From the NCBI GenBank assembly GCA_028687575.1, contig JAQTZW010000016.1:13725-60679 (forward strand): 46,955 nucleotides of DNA, given 5' to 3'. Below the pieces are notes generated by a model that was not told the origin of the DNA, ran no database searches, and worked only from the letters and a program-made list of their open reading frames with translations. Positions within the stretch are counted from its first letter, which is position 1; each line of letters begins with the position of its first letter. The stretch is from Gallionella sp. Lineage in GTDB: Bacteria > Pseudomonadota > Gammaproteobacteria > Burkholderiales > Gallionellaceae. This document shows positions 1 through 7,431 of this stretch, one piece after another. Made by a program: the position numbers and the translations under genes.

Positions 1-126
1 GCGGTCCCTGAGCCTGTCGCGGTCCCTGAGCCTGTCGCGGTCCCTGAGCCTGTCGCGGTCCCTGAGCCTGTCGCGGTCCCTGAGCCTGTCGCGGTCCCTG
101 AGCCTGTCGCGGTCCCTGAGCCTGTC
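1..126. repeat. Seven 18-bp tandem repeats inside hsdR
   Basis: The unit GCGGTCCCTGAGCCTGTC occurs seven times without a mismatch and reaches the window edge, so the array may be longer. The unit is a multiple of three, keeps the hsdR frame open and encodes AVPEPV each time. The last copy continues into GAAGGG, which completes the palindrome-like core CCCTGAGCCTGTCGAAGGG of a short dispersed repeat common in proteobacterial genomes. The array therefore looks like a tandem expansion of part of such an element. Confidence 0.97.
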
Positions 127-1626
127 GAAGGGTATTTTGGTGAGTACCCGCCCGACTTTTTCGATTTCATCATCATCGACGAGTGCCATCGCGGCGGGGC
201 GAATGACGAAAGCACCTGGCGCGGCATCCTTGAATATTTTTCTCCTGCGGTGCAGCTCGGTCTGACTGCGACACCGAAGCGCCGCGACAACGCGGACACC
301 TACGCCTACTTCGGCGAGCCGGTGTACGTGTATTCGCTGAAGGAAGGCATCAATGACGGCTTCCTCACGCCGTTCCGCGTGAAGCAATATGCCACCACGC
401 TGGACGAGTATCGCTACACCTCGGACGATGCGCTGGTGGAGGGCGAGATCGAAGCGGGCAAGTTATACGAAGAGAAGGATTTCAACCGCAGCATCGAGAT
501 CGTCGAGCGCGAGCAGTACCGCGTGAAGCTGTTCATGGAGGCGATCAATCAGCGCGAGAAGACGCTGGTGTTCTGCGCCAACCAAGCTCATGCGCTGATG
601 GTGCGCGACCTCATCAATCAGGAAAAAACGGTCAGCAGCGACCCGCTGTATTGCGTGCGGGTGACGGCGAATGACGGCGCGCTGGGCGAGCAGTATCTGC
701 GCGATTTTCAGGATAACGAGAAAAGCATCCCGACCATTCTCACCACGTCGCAGAAACTCTCCACTGGGGTGGATGCGCGCAATGTGCGCAACATTGTGCT
801 GATGCGACCGATCAATTCGATGATCGAGTTCAAGCAGATCATCGGGCGCGGCACGCGGCTGTATGACGGCAAGGATTACTTCACCATCTACGACTTCGTG
901 AAGGCGCACAAGCTGTTCAACGATCCGGAGTGGGACGGGGAGCCGATTGATCCGGGCGACGACAAGGTTTATCCGCCCGACACGCCCAAGCCGCCGCCGG
1001 ATGCCAAGCAGCCGCGTCCCGACTACGAGAAAAAACCCAAGGTGCGCGTGAAGCTACGCGACGGCAAGGAACGCGCCATTCAACACATCTCTGTCACCAC
1101 CTTCTGGGGGCCGGATGGCAAGCCGCTTTCGGCTGCTCAGTTCCTCGAAATGCTGTTCGGCGAACTGCCCGCCTTCTTCCGCGACGAGGACGAACTGCGC
1201 GCGATCTGGAGCCTGCCTGATACGCGAAAAAAACTGCTGGCAGGGCTGGCGGAAAAAGGCTTCGGCAAGGAGCAGCTAGGCGAGATGCAGAAGATCATAG
1301 ATGCCGAGAACAGCGACCTGTTCGACGTTCTGGCGCATGTGGCTTTTGCATCGCCGCCGGTCAGTCGGGCGGAGCGGGCGAATGCTGCGCGCGGCAAGAT
1401 ACATGGCCATTGCAGCGGGCGGCAGGAGACCTTCCTGTACTTTGTGCTGTCGCATTATGTGGCGGAAGGTGTGGAAGAATTGGCGCAAGAGAAGCTGGCC
1501 GAGCTCATGCGGTTACGCTATTGCGACTCCATCCCGGATGCGGTCGCCGACTTGGGCGGAGACATCGCAGCGATACGCTTCCTGTTCGGCGGATTTCAGC
1601 GTTATCTATACAATCTGGAGGCTTGA
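1..1626 (+). CDS. hsdR: Type I restriction enzyme R subunit (HsdR), 3' part
   Basis: This is the C-terminal part of the ATP-dependent translocase/endonuclease subunit of a type I restriction system. The frame is open from the window edge, so the true start, the nuclease domain and helicase motif I lie outside. After a tandem repeat (1-126, read as AVPEPV units) comes the motif II stretch DFIIIDECHRGG, then LGLTATPKR (motif III region), the second RecA-like domain with TTSQKLSTGVDA, and motif VI QIIGRGTRLYDG. The last ~180 residues resemble the EcoEI-type HsdR C-terminal domain. The stop is at 1624-1626. No hsdM or hsdS is visible beside it in the window; such partners could lie upstream. The next gene starts 2 bases after the stop and its ribosome binding site lies inside this frame. 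Family assignment is secure; whether the full protein is functional cannot be told. Confidence 0.93.
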   Translation, partial: AVPEPVAVPEPVAVPEPVAVPEPVAVPEPVAVPEPVAVPEPVEGYFGEYPPDFFDFIIIDECHRGGANDESTWRGILEYFSPAVQLGLTATPKRRDNADTYAYFGEPVYVYSLKEGINDGFLTPFRVKQYATTLDEYRYTSDDALVEGEIEAGKLYEEKDFNRSIEIVEREQYRVKLFMEAINQREKTLVFCANQAHALMVRDLINQEKTVSSDPLYCVRVTANDGALGEQYLRDFQDNEKSIPTILTTSQKLSTGVDARNVRNIVLMRPINSMIEFKQIIGRGTRLYDGKDYFTIYDFVKAHKLFNDPEWDGEPIDPGDDKVYPPDTPKPPPDAKQPRPDYEKKPKVRVKLRDGKERAIQHISVTTFWGPDGKPLSAAQFLEMLFGELPAFFRDEDELRAIWSLPDTRKKLLAGLAEKGFGKEQLGEMQKIIDAENSDLFDVLAHVAFASPPVSRAERANAARGKIHGHCSGRQETFLYFVLSHYVAEGVEELAQEKLAELMRLRYCDSIPDAVADLGGDIAAIRFLFGGFQRYLYNLEA

Positions 1627-1627
1627 C

Positions 1628-2482
1628 TTGGATAGGCTAGACCACTTCTTCACCCGCGCCGAAGGTCTGTTGAGCAGGCTGGAGGGCGTGTTGCCAGGCA
1701 GCCCGGTGCAGCCGCCCGACTGGGATGCGGCGGCGTTCCGCTGGGATCATGCGGGGCGCAGGCTGCAGCCGGTCGCCAATTTCCAGCGCATCGCCTTGAG
1801 CGATCTGCTGGGGATAGACGAACAGAAGCAGCGCATCGAGCAGAATACCCGCCAGTTCGTGCGCGGCGGCACGGCCAACAACGCGCTGCTATCGGGCGCG
1901 CGCGGCACCGGCAAGTCGTCGCTGGTGAAGGCGCTGTTGAACGAGTTTGCGGGGCAGGGCTTGCGCGTCATCCAGATAGACAAGCAGGGGCTGGTTGACC
2001 TGCCGCTGATCGTCGGGCTGGTTGAAGGGCGCGCCGAGCGTTTCGTGCTGTATTGCGACGATCTTTCTTTCAATGCCGACGAGCCGGGTTATCAGACCCT
2101 CAAGGCCGCGCTGGACGGTGATCTGGTCGCATTCTCCGATAACCTGCTGATCTATGCCACGTCAAACCGTCGCCATCTAATGCCGGATTATATGGCTGAC
2201 AATCTGGCAACAAGGCATGTCGGCGAGGAAGTGCTGCCCGCCGAGAGCGTCGAGGAAAAGGTGTCACTGTCTGAGCGTTTCGGTCTGTGGATCTCCTTCT
2301 ATCCGTTCAGCCAGGACGAATACCTCGCCATCGCCGCGCGCTGGCTGGCGCATCACGGCTGGCAGGGCGGTGTCACTGACGAAGTGCGCGCGGCAGCGCT
2401 ACAGTGGGCACTGCTGCGCGGCTCGCGCAGCGGGCGGGTGGCGGGGCAGTTTGCGCGGGACTGGTGTGGTCGCTATGTCTAA
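1628..2482 (+). CDS. DUF815 family AAA+ ATPase
   Basis: A predicted cytoplasmic ATP-binding protein of the DUF815 family, 284 residues, with no established substrate. The P-loop GARGTGKSS lies near residues 90-98. A Walker B-like LYCDDLSF and a sensor-like YATSNRRHL follow, as in AAA+ proteins. I chose the TTG at 1628 because GGAG sits 7 bases upstream at 1617-1620 and the family homology begins there; the frame stays open further upstream only as a shadow of hsdR. The end overlaps the following Nudix gene by 8 bases (2475-2482), which suggests translational coupling. In related betaproteobacteria this ATPase commonly heads the same Nudix-yacG-zapD-coaE-pilD cluster (from memory), so the hsdR gene directly upstream looks like an insertion at the edge of a conserved block. 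Confidence 0.88.
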   Translation: MDRLDHFFTRAEGLLSRLEGVLPGSPVQPPDWDAAAFRWDHAGRRLQPVANFQRIALSDLLGIDEQKQRIEQNTRQFVRGGTANNALLSGARGTGKSSLVKALLNEFAGQGLRVIQIDKQGLVDLPLIVGLVEGRAERFVLYCDDLSFNADEPGYQTLKAALDGDLVAFSDNLLIYATSNRRHLMPDYMADNLATRHVGEEVLPAESVEEKVSLSERFGLWISFYPFSQDEYLAIAARWLAHHGWQGGVTDEVRAAALQWALLRGSRSGRVAGQFARDWCGRYV

Positions 2483-3407
2483 AGTCGTTGAAGTTGCGGC
2501 AGCGGTGCTGCAGCGTCTCGATGGGACGTTCCTGCTGGCACAGCGGCCTGTCGGCAAGATTTGGGCAGGTTACTGGGAGTTCCCGGGCGGCAAGCTGGAG
2601 GTGGGCGAGTCGGCGCATGACGCGCTGGTGCGCGAGCTGCACGAAGAGTTGGGCATCACGGTAACGATGGCCTACCCCTGGTTGACCAAGGTGTTTACCT
2701 ATCCCCATGCGACCGTGAGGCTGCGCTTCTTCCGAGTGACGGCCTGGACGGGCGAGCTGCACCCGCACGAGGGGCAGCAGTTCTGCTGGCAACGCCCCGG
2801 TTGTCTGACGGTCGGCCCGGTGTTGCCGGCCAACGCGCCCATCCTGCGCGCACTTGAATTACCCGATCTCTATGCCATCAGCAATGTCGCGGGGCTGGGC
2901 GAGCAAGAATTCCTGCGGCGACTGGAGATCAGGCTGGGCGAGGGTTTGCGGCTGGTGCAACTGCGCGAGAAGCATCTGGCGCGTGACGAGTTGCAGGCAT
3001 TGGCGCAGCGTGTGGTGGCACTGGCGCATCAGCACGGTACAAAAGTGTTGATCAACGGTGATATTGCGCTGGCGCAGGAGGTCGCTGCAGATGGCGTGCA
3101 ACTGAGTTCGGTGCAACTGGCTGGATTGACACAGCGTCCGGAGGTGGATTGGTGTGCGGCATCTTGCCACTCGCAAGAGGAATTACAACGGGCGGAGACA
3201 CTGGGTTGTGATTTCGCGTTGCTCAGTCCGGTGTTGCCGACCCGGAGTCACCCCGGCGCGCCGCATCTGGGCTGGGAGAATTTCGCCGCACTGGCAAGCG
3301 AGGCGAGCATTCCGGTGTTTGCCTTGGGCGGACTTGCGCGTGGCGATATGGCGCGCGCATGGCAGCACGGCGCACACGGACTCGCTTTGCTGGGTCAGGC
3401 CTGGTAA
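2475..3407 (+). CDS. Nudix hydrolase fused to a ThiE/TenI-like domain
   Basis: A 310-residue two-domain protein. Residues 1-130 are a MutT-type Nudix hydrolase with an intact Nudix box at about 38-61 (GGKLEVGES followed by RELHEELGI), expected to remove oxidised nucleotides such as 8-oxo-dGTP. Residues ~135-310 follow the thiamine-phosphate synthase barrel: QLREK, LINGD, GVQLSS and FALGGL line up with ThiE motifs. The usual GVHLGQ is GVQLSS and the usual LINDR is LINGD, so typical substrate-binding residues are changed and ThiE activity is doubtful. The fusion itself is known in proteobacteria. The ATG at 2475 overlaps the preceding gene's end. The 3' end overlaps convergent yacG by 13 bases. 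Confidence 0.92.
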   Translation: MSKVVEVAAAVLQRLDGTFLLAQRPVGKIWAGYWEFPGGKLEVGESAHDALVRELHEELGITVTMAYPWLTKVFTYPHATVRLRFFRVTAWTGELHPHEGQQFCWQRPGCLTVGPVLPANAPILRALELPDLYAISNVAGLGEQEFLRRLEIRLGEGLRLVQLREKHLARDELQALAQRVVALAHQHGTKVLINGDIALAQEVAADGVQLSSVQLAGLTQRPEVDWCAASCHSQEELQRAETLGCDFALLSPVLPTRSHPGAPHLGWENFAALASEASIPVFALGGLARGDMARAWQHGAHGLALLGQAW

Positions 3408-3595
3408 GGCGGAGCGGAAAATTCCTGCTCGGTATCAGGTAATGCCACGCTGTATTCCTCGTTGGCCCATTTCCCCAAATCTGTCATCTTGCAGCGTTCA
3501 CAACAGAATGGGCGAAAGGCGTTATTGATGTCCCAACGGGACTCCTTGCCGCAGTGTGGACAGGCGACGAGAGGGGCGGACGAGTTGATGGTCAC
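3395..3595 (-). CDS. yacG: DNA gyrase inhibitor YacG
   Basis: A small zinc-binding protein of 66 residues. The Cys pattern CPHCGK near residue 12 and CCERCK near 31 forms the four-cysteine zinc site typical of YacG, which binds GyrB and inhibits DNA gyrase in E. coli. The start is a GTG at 3595 that overlaps the zapD stop in a GTGA arrangement, so translation is probably coupled to zapD. Its last codons overlap the convergent Nudix gene. Confidence 0.92.
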   Translation of the reverse strand: MTINSSAPLVACPHCGKESRWDINNAFRPFCCERCKMTDLGKWANEEYSVALPDTEQEFSAPPYQA

Positions 3596-4353
3596 GATGG
3601 CAGGGTATAAAAAGTCAAATCGAAAGGGACGTCCTGCTCGAATAGCGAAGACTTGGCCGCATAGTTGGCCATGATGAAACGGATGTTGATCGCATACTTG
3701 TTTGCGCTGAACTCAGGGATGCAAGCCAGTTTTTCACTGACGCTGACGCGTAACAGGTGAGCGGTGCGTCCGCCTTGCATCTGCTGGAAGCTACCGCGCG
3801 GGGCGGTGAGGCTGAGCGTTCGACCATTGCCGCGCAGCAGGTGGAGTAGGAATGCGATTGCTTCGCGGATTGGAAGGATGGGGGTAAGCCACTCCCGCAA
3901 GTTTTCTTGTCTGGTGCTGGCCGCCTGATTCTGCCAGTAATGGTAGGAAGGCAGGTCAAACTCGCAGGTGCCACCCGGAATACAGGTGCGTTGTTTGATA
4001 CTCATCAGCCACTCGTTTTCGCGCAAGTTAACCCCGATCTTGCCGCTCAGTGCGAGCAGGTCGGTGGATGCTTGCTCAATCTCATTGAGTACTTGGTCGA
4101 GCGCTTGTTCTGAGATGGCAGGGTTGTTATGCAGGCTGGATAGTGAGCGTTTCTGGCGATCTAACTCTTGCAGCAATTCGGATTTGAGTTCAGGACGGCT
4201 GGCTACTTCGTAAATCTCGAATAGTGTGGTGAGTGCGGAATGATGTTCAATGGCAAGCTCACCTGCCATGAAATGACTCATACGGGTGAACAAGCCCTCA
4301 AGGCGCAACCAGGTACGCACTTTCTCGTTGATGGGGAATTCATAGCTGATCAC
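3592..4353 (-). CDS. zapD: Cell division protein ZapD
   Basis: ZapD binds FtsZ and promotes lateral bundling of Z-ring filaments in the cytoplasm. The protein starts VISYEFPINEKVRTWLRLE, the conserved N-terminus of the family, and ends DLTFYTLPS. I chose the GTG at 4353, giving 253 residues, which matches the usual length near 250. The frame is open to a TTG at 4425, but those extra 24 residues are not family-like and would overlap the coaE stop. A perfect 9-bp inverted repeat lies between coaE and this start. The end overlaps yacG by 4 bases. Confidence 0.9.
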   Translation of the reverse strand: MISYEFPINEKVRTWLRLEGLFTRMSHFMAGELAIEHHSALTTLFEIYEVASRPELKSELLQELDRQKRSLSSLHNNPAISEQALDQVLNEIEQASTDLLALSGKIGVNLRENEWLMSIKQRTCIPGGTCEFDLPSYHYWQNQAASTRQENLREWLTPILPIREAIAFLLHLLRGNGRTLSLTAPRGSFQQMQGGRTAHLLRVSVSEKLACIPEFSANKYAINIRFIMANYAAKSSLFEQDVPFDLTFYTLPS

Positions 4354-4387
4354 GTAATGGCTGCCTGAAATCTGGTTGAATAGTAAT

Positions 4388-4417
4388 AGGCGGGGAAGAT
4401 ATATTGAATCCCCGCCT
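4388..4417. repeat. Perfect hairpin between coaE and zapD
   Basis: AGGCGGGGA (4388-4396) and TCCCCGCCT (4409-4417) are perfect inverted arms around a 12-base loop, placed just after the coaE stop and 35 bases before the chosen zapD start. No T-run follows on the minus strand, so it is more likely an RNA-stability or partial attenuation structure than a strong intrinsic terminator. Confidence 0.6.
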
Positions 4418-4421
4418 GCCG

Positions 4422-5087
4422 TCAATTGCTGATTGAATTTCTCAATTGCAGATACTGCTGATGGAGCATGAAAACCTGTTTTTCGAGTGCCTCTGGGCTT
4501 CCTTCGTTGCGGATGACATCGTCCGCTTTGGCTAGTCGCCCGTCACGCGAAATCTGATGTGTGAGGATTGCGCGAATTTCGGCCTCGCCCAGTTGACTAC
4601 GTCGCATCACGCGCTCGATTTGTTGCGACTCGGAGCAGTCTACTACCAGTACACGTTGCACCAAGGGTAGATAGGCCGGGTTTTCCAGCAGCAGCGGAAC
4701 CATCAGTATGGCGTAGGGCGCATGGTTACATTGTGCCAGTTGCGCTTGGCTGATTGCGAATATCATCGGGTGCAGGATATGCTGGAGTCGCGTTTTGGCA
4801 TTCACATCTGAAAAGATGAGTTGGCGCATTTTGCTTCTATCCAGCGCGCCATCGGGAGTGATGAATGCTGCACCGAAGGCGGCGCGTATCTCGGCTATCG
4901 CGGCGCCCTGTGTGCCGCTCAGTTGATGTGAGATGGCATCAGTATCTATGATGCATGCCCCCAATGCCTCAAATAACCTGCCGACGGTACTCTTGCCACT
5001 GCCTATTCCACCGGTCAGTCCGATGCAGGGGACTGGTGGGGGAGCACTTGAAGATGCTGGCTTGCTTGTTAGCGGGGGCTGGCTCAC
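4422..5087 (-). CDS. coaE: Dephospho-CoA kinase
   Basis: Catalyses the last step of coenzyme A synthesis, ATP-dependent 3'-phosphorylation of dephospho-CoA, in the cytosol. The P-loop is CIGLTGGIGSGKSTVG, about 21 residues from the start, followed by the characteristic IDTDAISHQL and the MVPLLLE segment. I place the start at the GTG at 5087, which overlaps the pilD TGA (GTGA). This gives 221 residues, about 15-20 longer than typical because of a Ser/Pro-rich N-terminal tail. A longer frame to 5375 lies entirely within pilD and is rejected. Confidence 0.93.
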   Translation of the reverse strand: MSQPPLTSKPASSSAPPPVPCIGLTGGIGSGKSTVGRLFEALGACIIDTDAISHQLSGTQGAAIAEIRAAFGAAFITPDGALDRSKMRQLIFSDVNAKTRLQHILHPMIFAISQAQLAQCNHAPYAILMVPLLLENPAYLPLVQRVLVVDCSESQQIERVMRRSQLGEAEIRAILTHQISRDGRLAKADDVIRNEGSPEALEKQVFMLHQQYLQLRNSISN

Positions 5088-5950
5088 GGTGCCAGTACTT
5101 GCAGATAACTCTGTATTAACGGTTGTCCCCAGAACAGCGCAATCAACCCGCCGCCAGCCAGATACGGACCGAAAGGAATGGGGATGTTGCGGCCATGTTT
5201 GAGTGCGACGATCAGCAGGATGCCGACCACTGCGCCGACCAGCGACGACAGAATGATAATCAGGGGTAGCATCTGCCAGCCGAGCCATGCGCCGAGTGCA
5301 GCCAGTAGTTTGAAGTCGCCATATCCCATACCCTCCTTGCCGGTCAGCAGTTTGAACAGCCAGTACACCGACCACAGCGAGAGATAGCCGAATACCGCGC
5401 CCAGCAGCGCGTCATGCAGCGAGACGAATGCACCGTTCAGATTGAGGATCAATCCTATCCAGAGTAGTGGGAAGTTGATGTCGTCAGGTAATAATTGGGT
5501 GTCCAGGTCTATCGCAGTGAGTACGATGAGCGCCCAAATCAGCACGAAGGCTCCTGCCGCGGTCAGGCCGTAACCGAAATGCCATGCGGCGAAACCGCAC
5601 AACACGCCACTGATGGCTTCGATGAGCGGGTAGCGCGGCGAGATGGGGGTGTGGCAGGCGCTGCATTTGCCGCGCAATACTAGATAGCTGATTACTGGGA
5701 TGTTTTCCAGCGCGCTGATTTGGTGCTTGCAGCGCGGACATGCCGAGCGCGGCACGACCAGGCTATAAGGTTCGAGTTGGGCGGGGTGTTCGCCGCGCAA
5801 TTCGGCACACTGCTGTTGCCAACCACGCTCCATCATCTTCGGCAGGCGGTGTATGACCACGTTGAGGAAACTGCCGACCATCAGGCCGAGCAGGCCGCAG
5901 AATGCGGCGAACAATGTTGGCGAGGCTTGGAGTGCGTCAAGAAAGCTCAT
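5084..5950 (-). CDS. pilD: Prepilin peptidase / N-methyltransferase PilD
   Basis: An inner-membrane aspartyl protease that cleaves type IV prepilin leader peptides and N-methylates the new N-terminus. It is 288 residues long with about eight hydrophobic segments. The cytoplasmic zinc-type tetracysteine CPRCKH ... CSACHT lies near residues 71-100. The two catalytic aspartates are in AIDLDTQLLPD and GMGYGDFK. It lies downstream of pilC with a 109-base gap and is translationally coupled to coaE. pilB and the pilins are not in this window. Confidence 0.95.
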   Translation of the reverse strand: MSFLDALQASPTLFAAFCGLLGLMVGSFLNVVIHRLPKMMERGWQQQCAELRGEHPAQLEPYSLVVPRSACPRCKHQISALENIPVISYLVLRGKCSACHTPISPRYPLIEAISGVLCGFAAWHFGYGLTAAGAFVLIWALIVLTAIDLDTQLLPDDINFPLLWIGLILNLNGAFVSLHDALLGAVFGYLSLWSVYWLFKLLTGKEGMGYGDFKLLAALGAWLGWQMLPLIIILSSLVGAVVGILLIVALKHGRNIPIPFGPYLAGGGLIALFWGQPLIQSYLQVLAP

Positions 5951-5987
5951 GTTGTGAGAGAGATTGTCTGTGAGTGGAACATGTCGG

Positions 5988-6043
5988 GCGGGGCGCTAAA
6001 CTCACGATCACGGATGCTGATTCGTTTGTCCGTTGCGCCCCGC
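5988..6043. repeat. Nested hairpin between pilC and pilD
   Basis: GCGGGGCGC (5988-5996) pairs perfectly with GCGCCCCGC (6035-6043). Inside it CGGA (6011-6014) can pair with TCCG (6029-6032). It fills the pilC-pilD gap. No T-run is present, so an mRNA processing or stability role is as likely as termination. Confidence 0.55.
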
Positions 6044-6059
6044 TCGGGTTGGTGCATCG

Positions 6060-7274
6060 TTAGCCGACGACTTGTCCCATCTTGAAGATGGGCAGGTACA
6101 TGGCCACGACCATGCCGCCAATCAGTACGCCCAGTACCACCATGATGATAGGTTCCATCAGGCTGGATAGCGCTTCTACTGCGTCATCCACCTCGGCTTC
6201 ATAATAATCTGCGACCTTGCTCAGCATTGAATCCAGAGAGCCGGCCTCTTCACCGATGGAGACCATCTGGATGACCATGCTGGGGAATACTGCAGTTTCC
6301 TGCATGGAAACGGTCAGGCTTTGCCCGGTGCTGACTTCGCGTTGAATGGACTTGGTGGCATCGAAATATACCGCGTTGCCGGCAGCGCCTGCGACGGAGT
6401 TGAAGGCTTCAACCAGTGGTACACCAGCTGCAAACATGGTGGATAGGGTGCGGCTCCATCGCGCGATGGTGGCCTTGCGGATCAGTTCGCCGAAAATAGG
6501 CAGTCTGAGCATCAATCTGTCCATCACAATCTGCATCGGCCTGCTGCGTTTCCAGGTGTAGAAGAAGAAGTACAGTCCGCCACCGATACTGCCGAAGATC
6601 GCCCACCACCACGCGACAAAGAAGTCAGATATCTGCATGATTATCAGGGTGGGTGCGGGCAAGTCTGCGCCGAAGCTGTCGAATAGCTCCTTGAAGGCCG
6701 GGATGACGAAAATCATGATTACGGCAGTGATGATAAAGGCGACCACGATGATGGATATGGGATAGAACAGAGCGGATTTAATCTTGCTCTTGATGGCCAG
6801 GATTTTTTCCTTATAGGTGGCAAGACGATCCAGCAGGCTGTCCAGAATACCTGCAGCCTCGCCGGCACCGATCAGGTTGCAGTACAGTTCATCAAAATAT
6901 AGCGGGTGTTTCTTGAATGCCTGTTGCAGGCTGCTACCGGTCTCGATGTCAGTCTTGATTGAGAGCAGCAGCTTGGCGACGGAAGGATTGCTGTGGCCTT
7001 TGCCGACGATATCGAAAGATTGCAGTAACGGCACACCGGAACGTAGCATGGTGGACAGCTGGCGCGTGAATAACGTGATGTCCTTCTCGGTGATGGCCTT
7101 GCCGCTACCCCGCATTTTTTTGACTTTGGTGACTTTCACTCCTTGGCGGCGCAGGTTGGCTGAAACCAGTGCCTCACCGGCGGCGCGCATCTCACCCTTG
7201 ACCGCCTTGCCATTCTTGTCTTTGCCTTCCCAGCTGTAGTGGTGTTCCTTGGTTTTGGATGCTGCGGCAGCCAT
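6060..7274 (-). CDS. pilC: Type IV pilus inner-membrane platform protein PilC
   Basis: The polytopic platform protein of the type IV pilus, 404 residues, related to GspF. It has two repeated GspF domains (about residues 70-195 and 275-395), including RQLSTMLRSGVPLLQSF in the first and WSRTLSTMFAAGVPLVEA in the second, with three hydrophobic segments. The ATG at 7274 has AAAGGA at good spacing. PilC couples the PilB/PilT ATPases to pilus assembly, yet pilB is not adjacent: the upstream neighbour is a CNNM/CorC protein. Confidence 0.95.
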   Translation of the reverse strand: MAAAASKTKEHHYSWEGKDKNGKAVKGEMRAAGEALVSANLRRQGVKVTKVKKMRGSGKAITEKDITLFTRQLSTMLRSGVPLLQSFDIVGKGHSNPSVAKLLLSIKTDIETGSSLQQAFKKHPLYFDELYCNLIGAGEAAGILDSLLDRLATYKEKILAIKSKIKSALFYPISIIVVAFIITAVIMIFVIPAFKELFDSFGADLPAPTLIIMQISDFFVAWWWAIFGSIGGGLYFFFYTWKRSRPMQIVMDRLMLRLPIFGELIRKATIARWSRTLSTMFAAGVPLVEAFNSVAGAAGNAVYFDATKSIQREVSTGQSLTVSMQETAVFPSMVIQMVSIGEEAGSLDSMLSKVADYYEAEVDDAVEALSSLMEPIIMVVLGVLIGGMVVAMYLPIFKMGQVVG

Positions 7275-7431
7275 GGCTAGTCCTTTGGGTTGCTGTCTGA
7301 ATAATAAGGGGAATGATGCCGAGCTTTACGCTGCTTGTAAAGCCGAAGTGTCTGGCGGCATGCGGTTATCAGTGAATGGTTGGAAAATGGCAACGAGTGG
7401 TGTTCTAGGCGCGACGAATGGTTCGGTGTGC

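Noticed and set aside
1..126. CRISPR-like array
   Set aside because: The 18-bp units are directly adjacent with no spacers, and they are translated in frame within hsdR.
5088..5375. N-terminal extension of coaE
   Set aside because: These codons lie inside pilD in another frame, and coaE homology begins just after the GTG at 5087.
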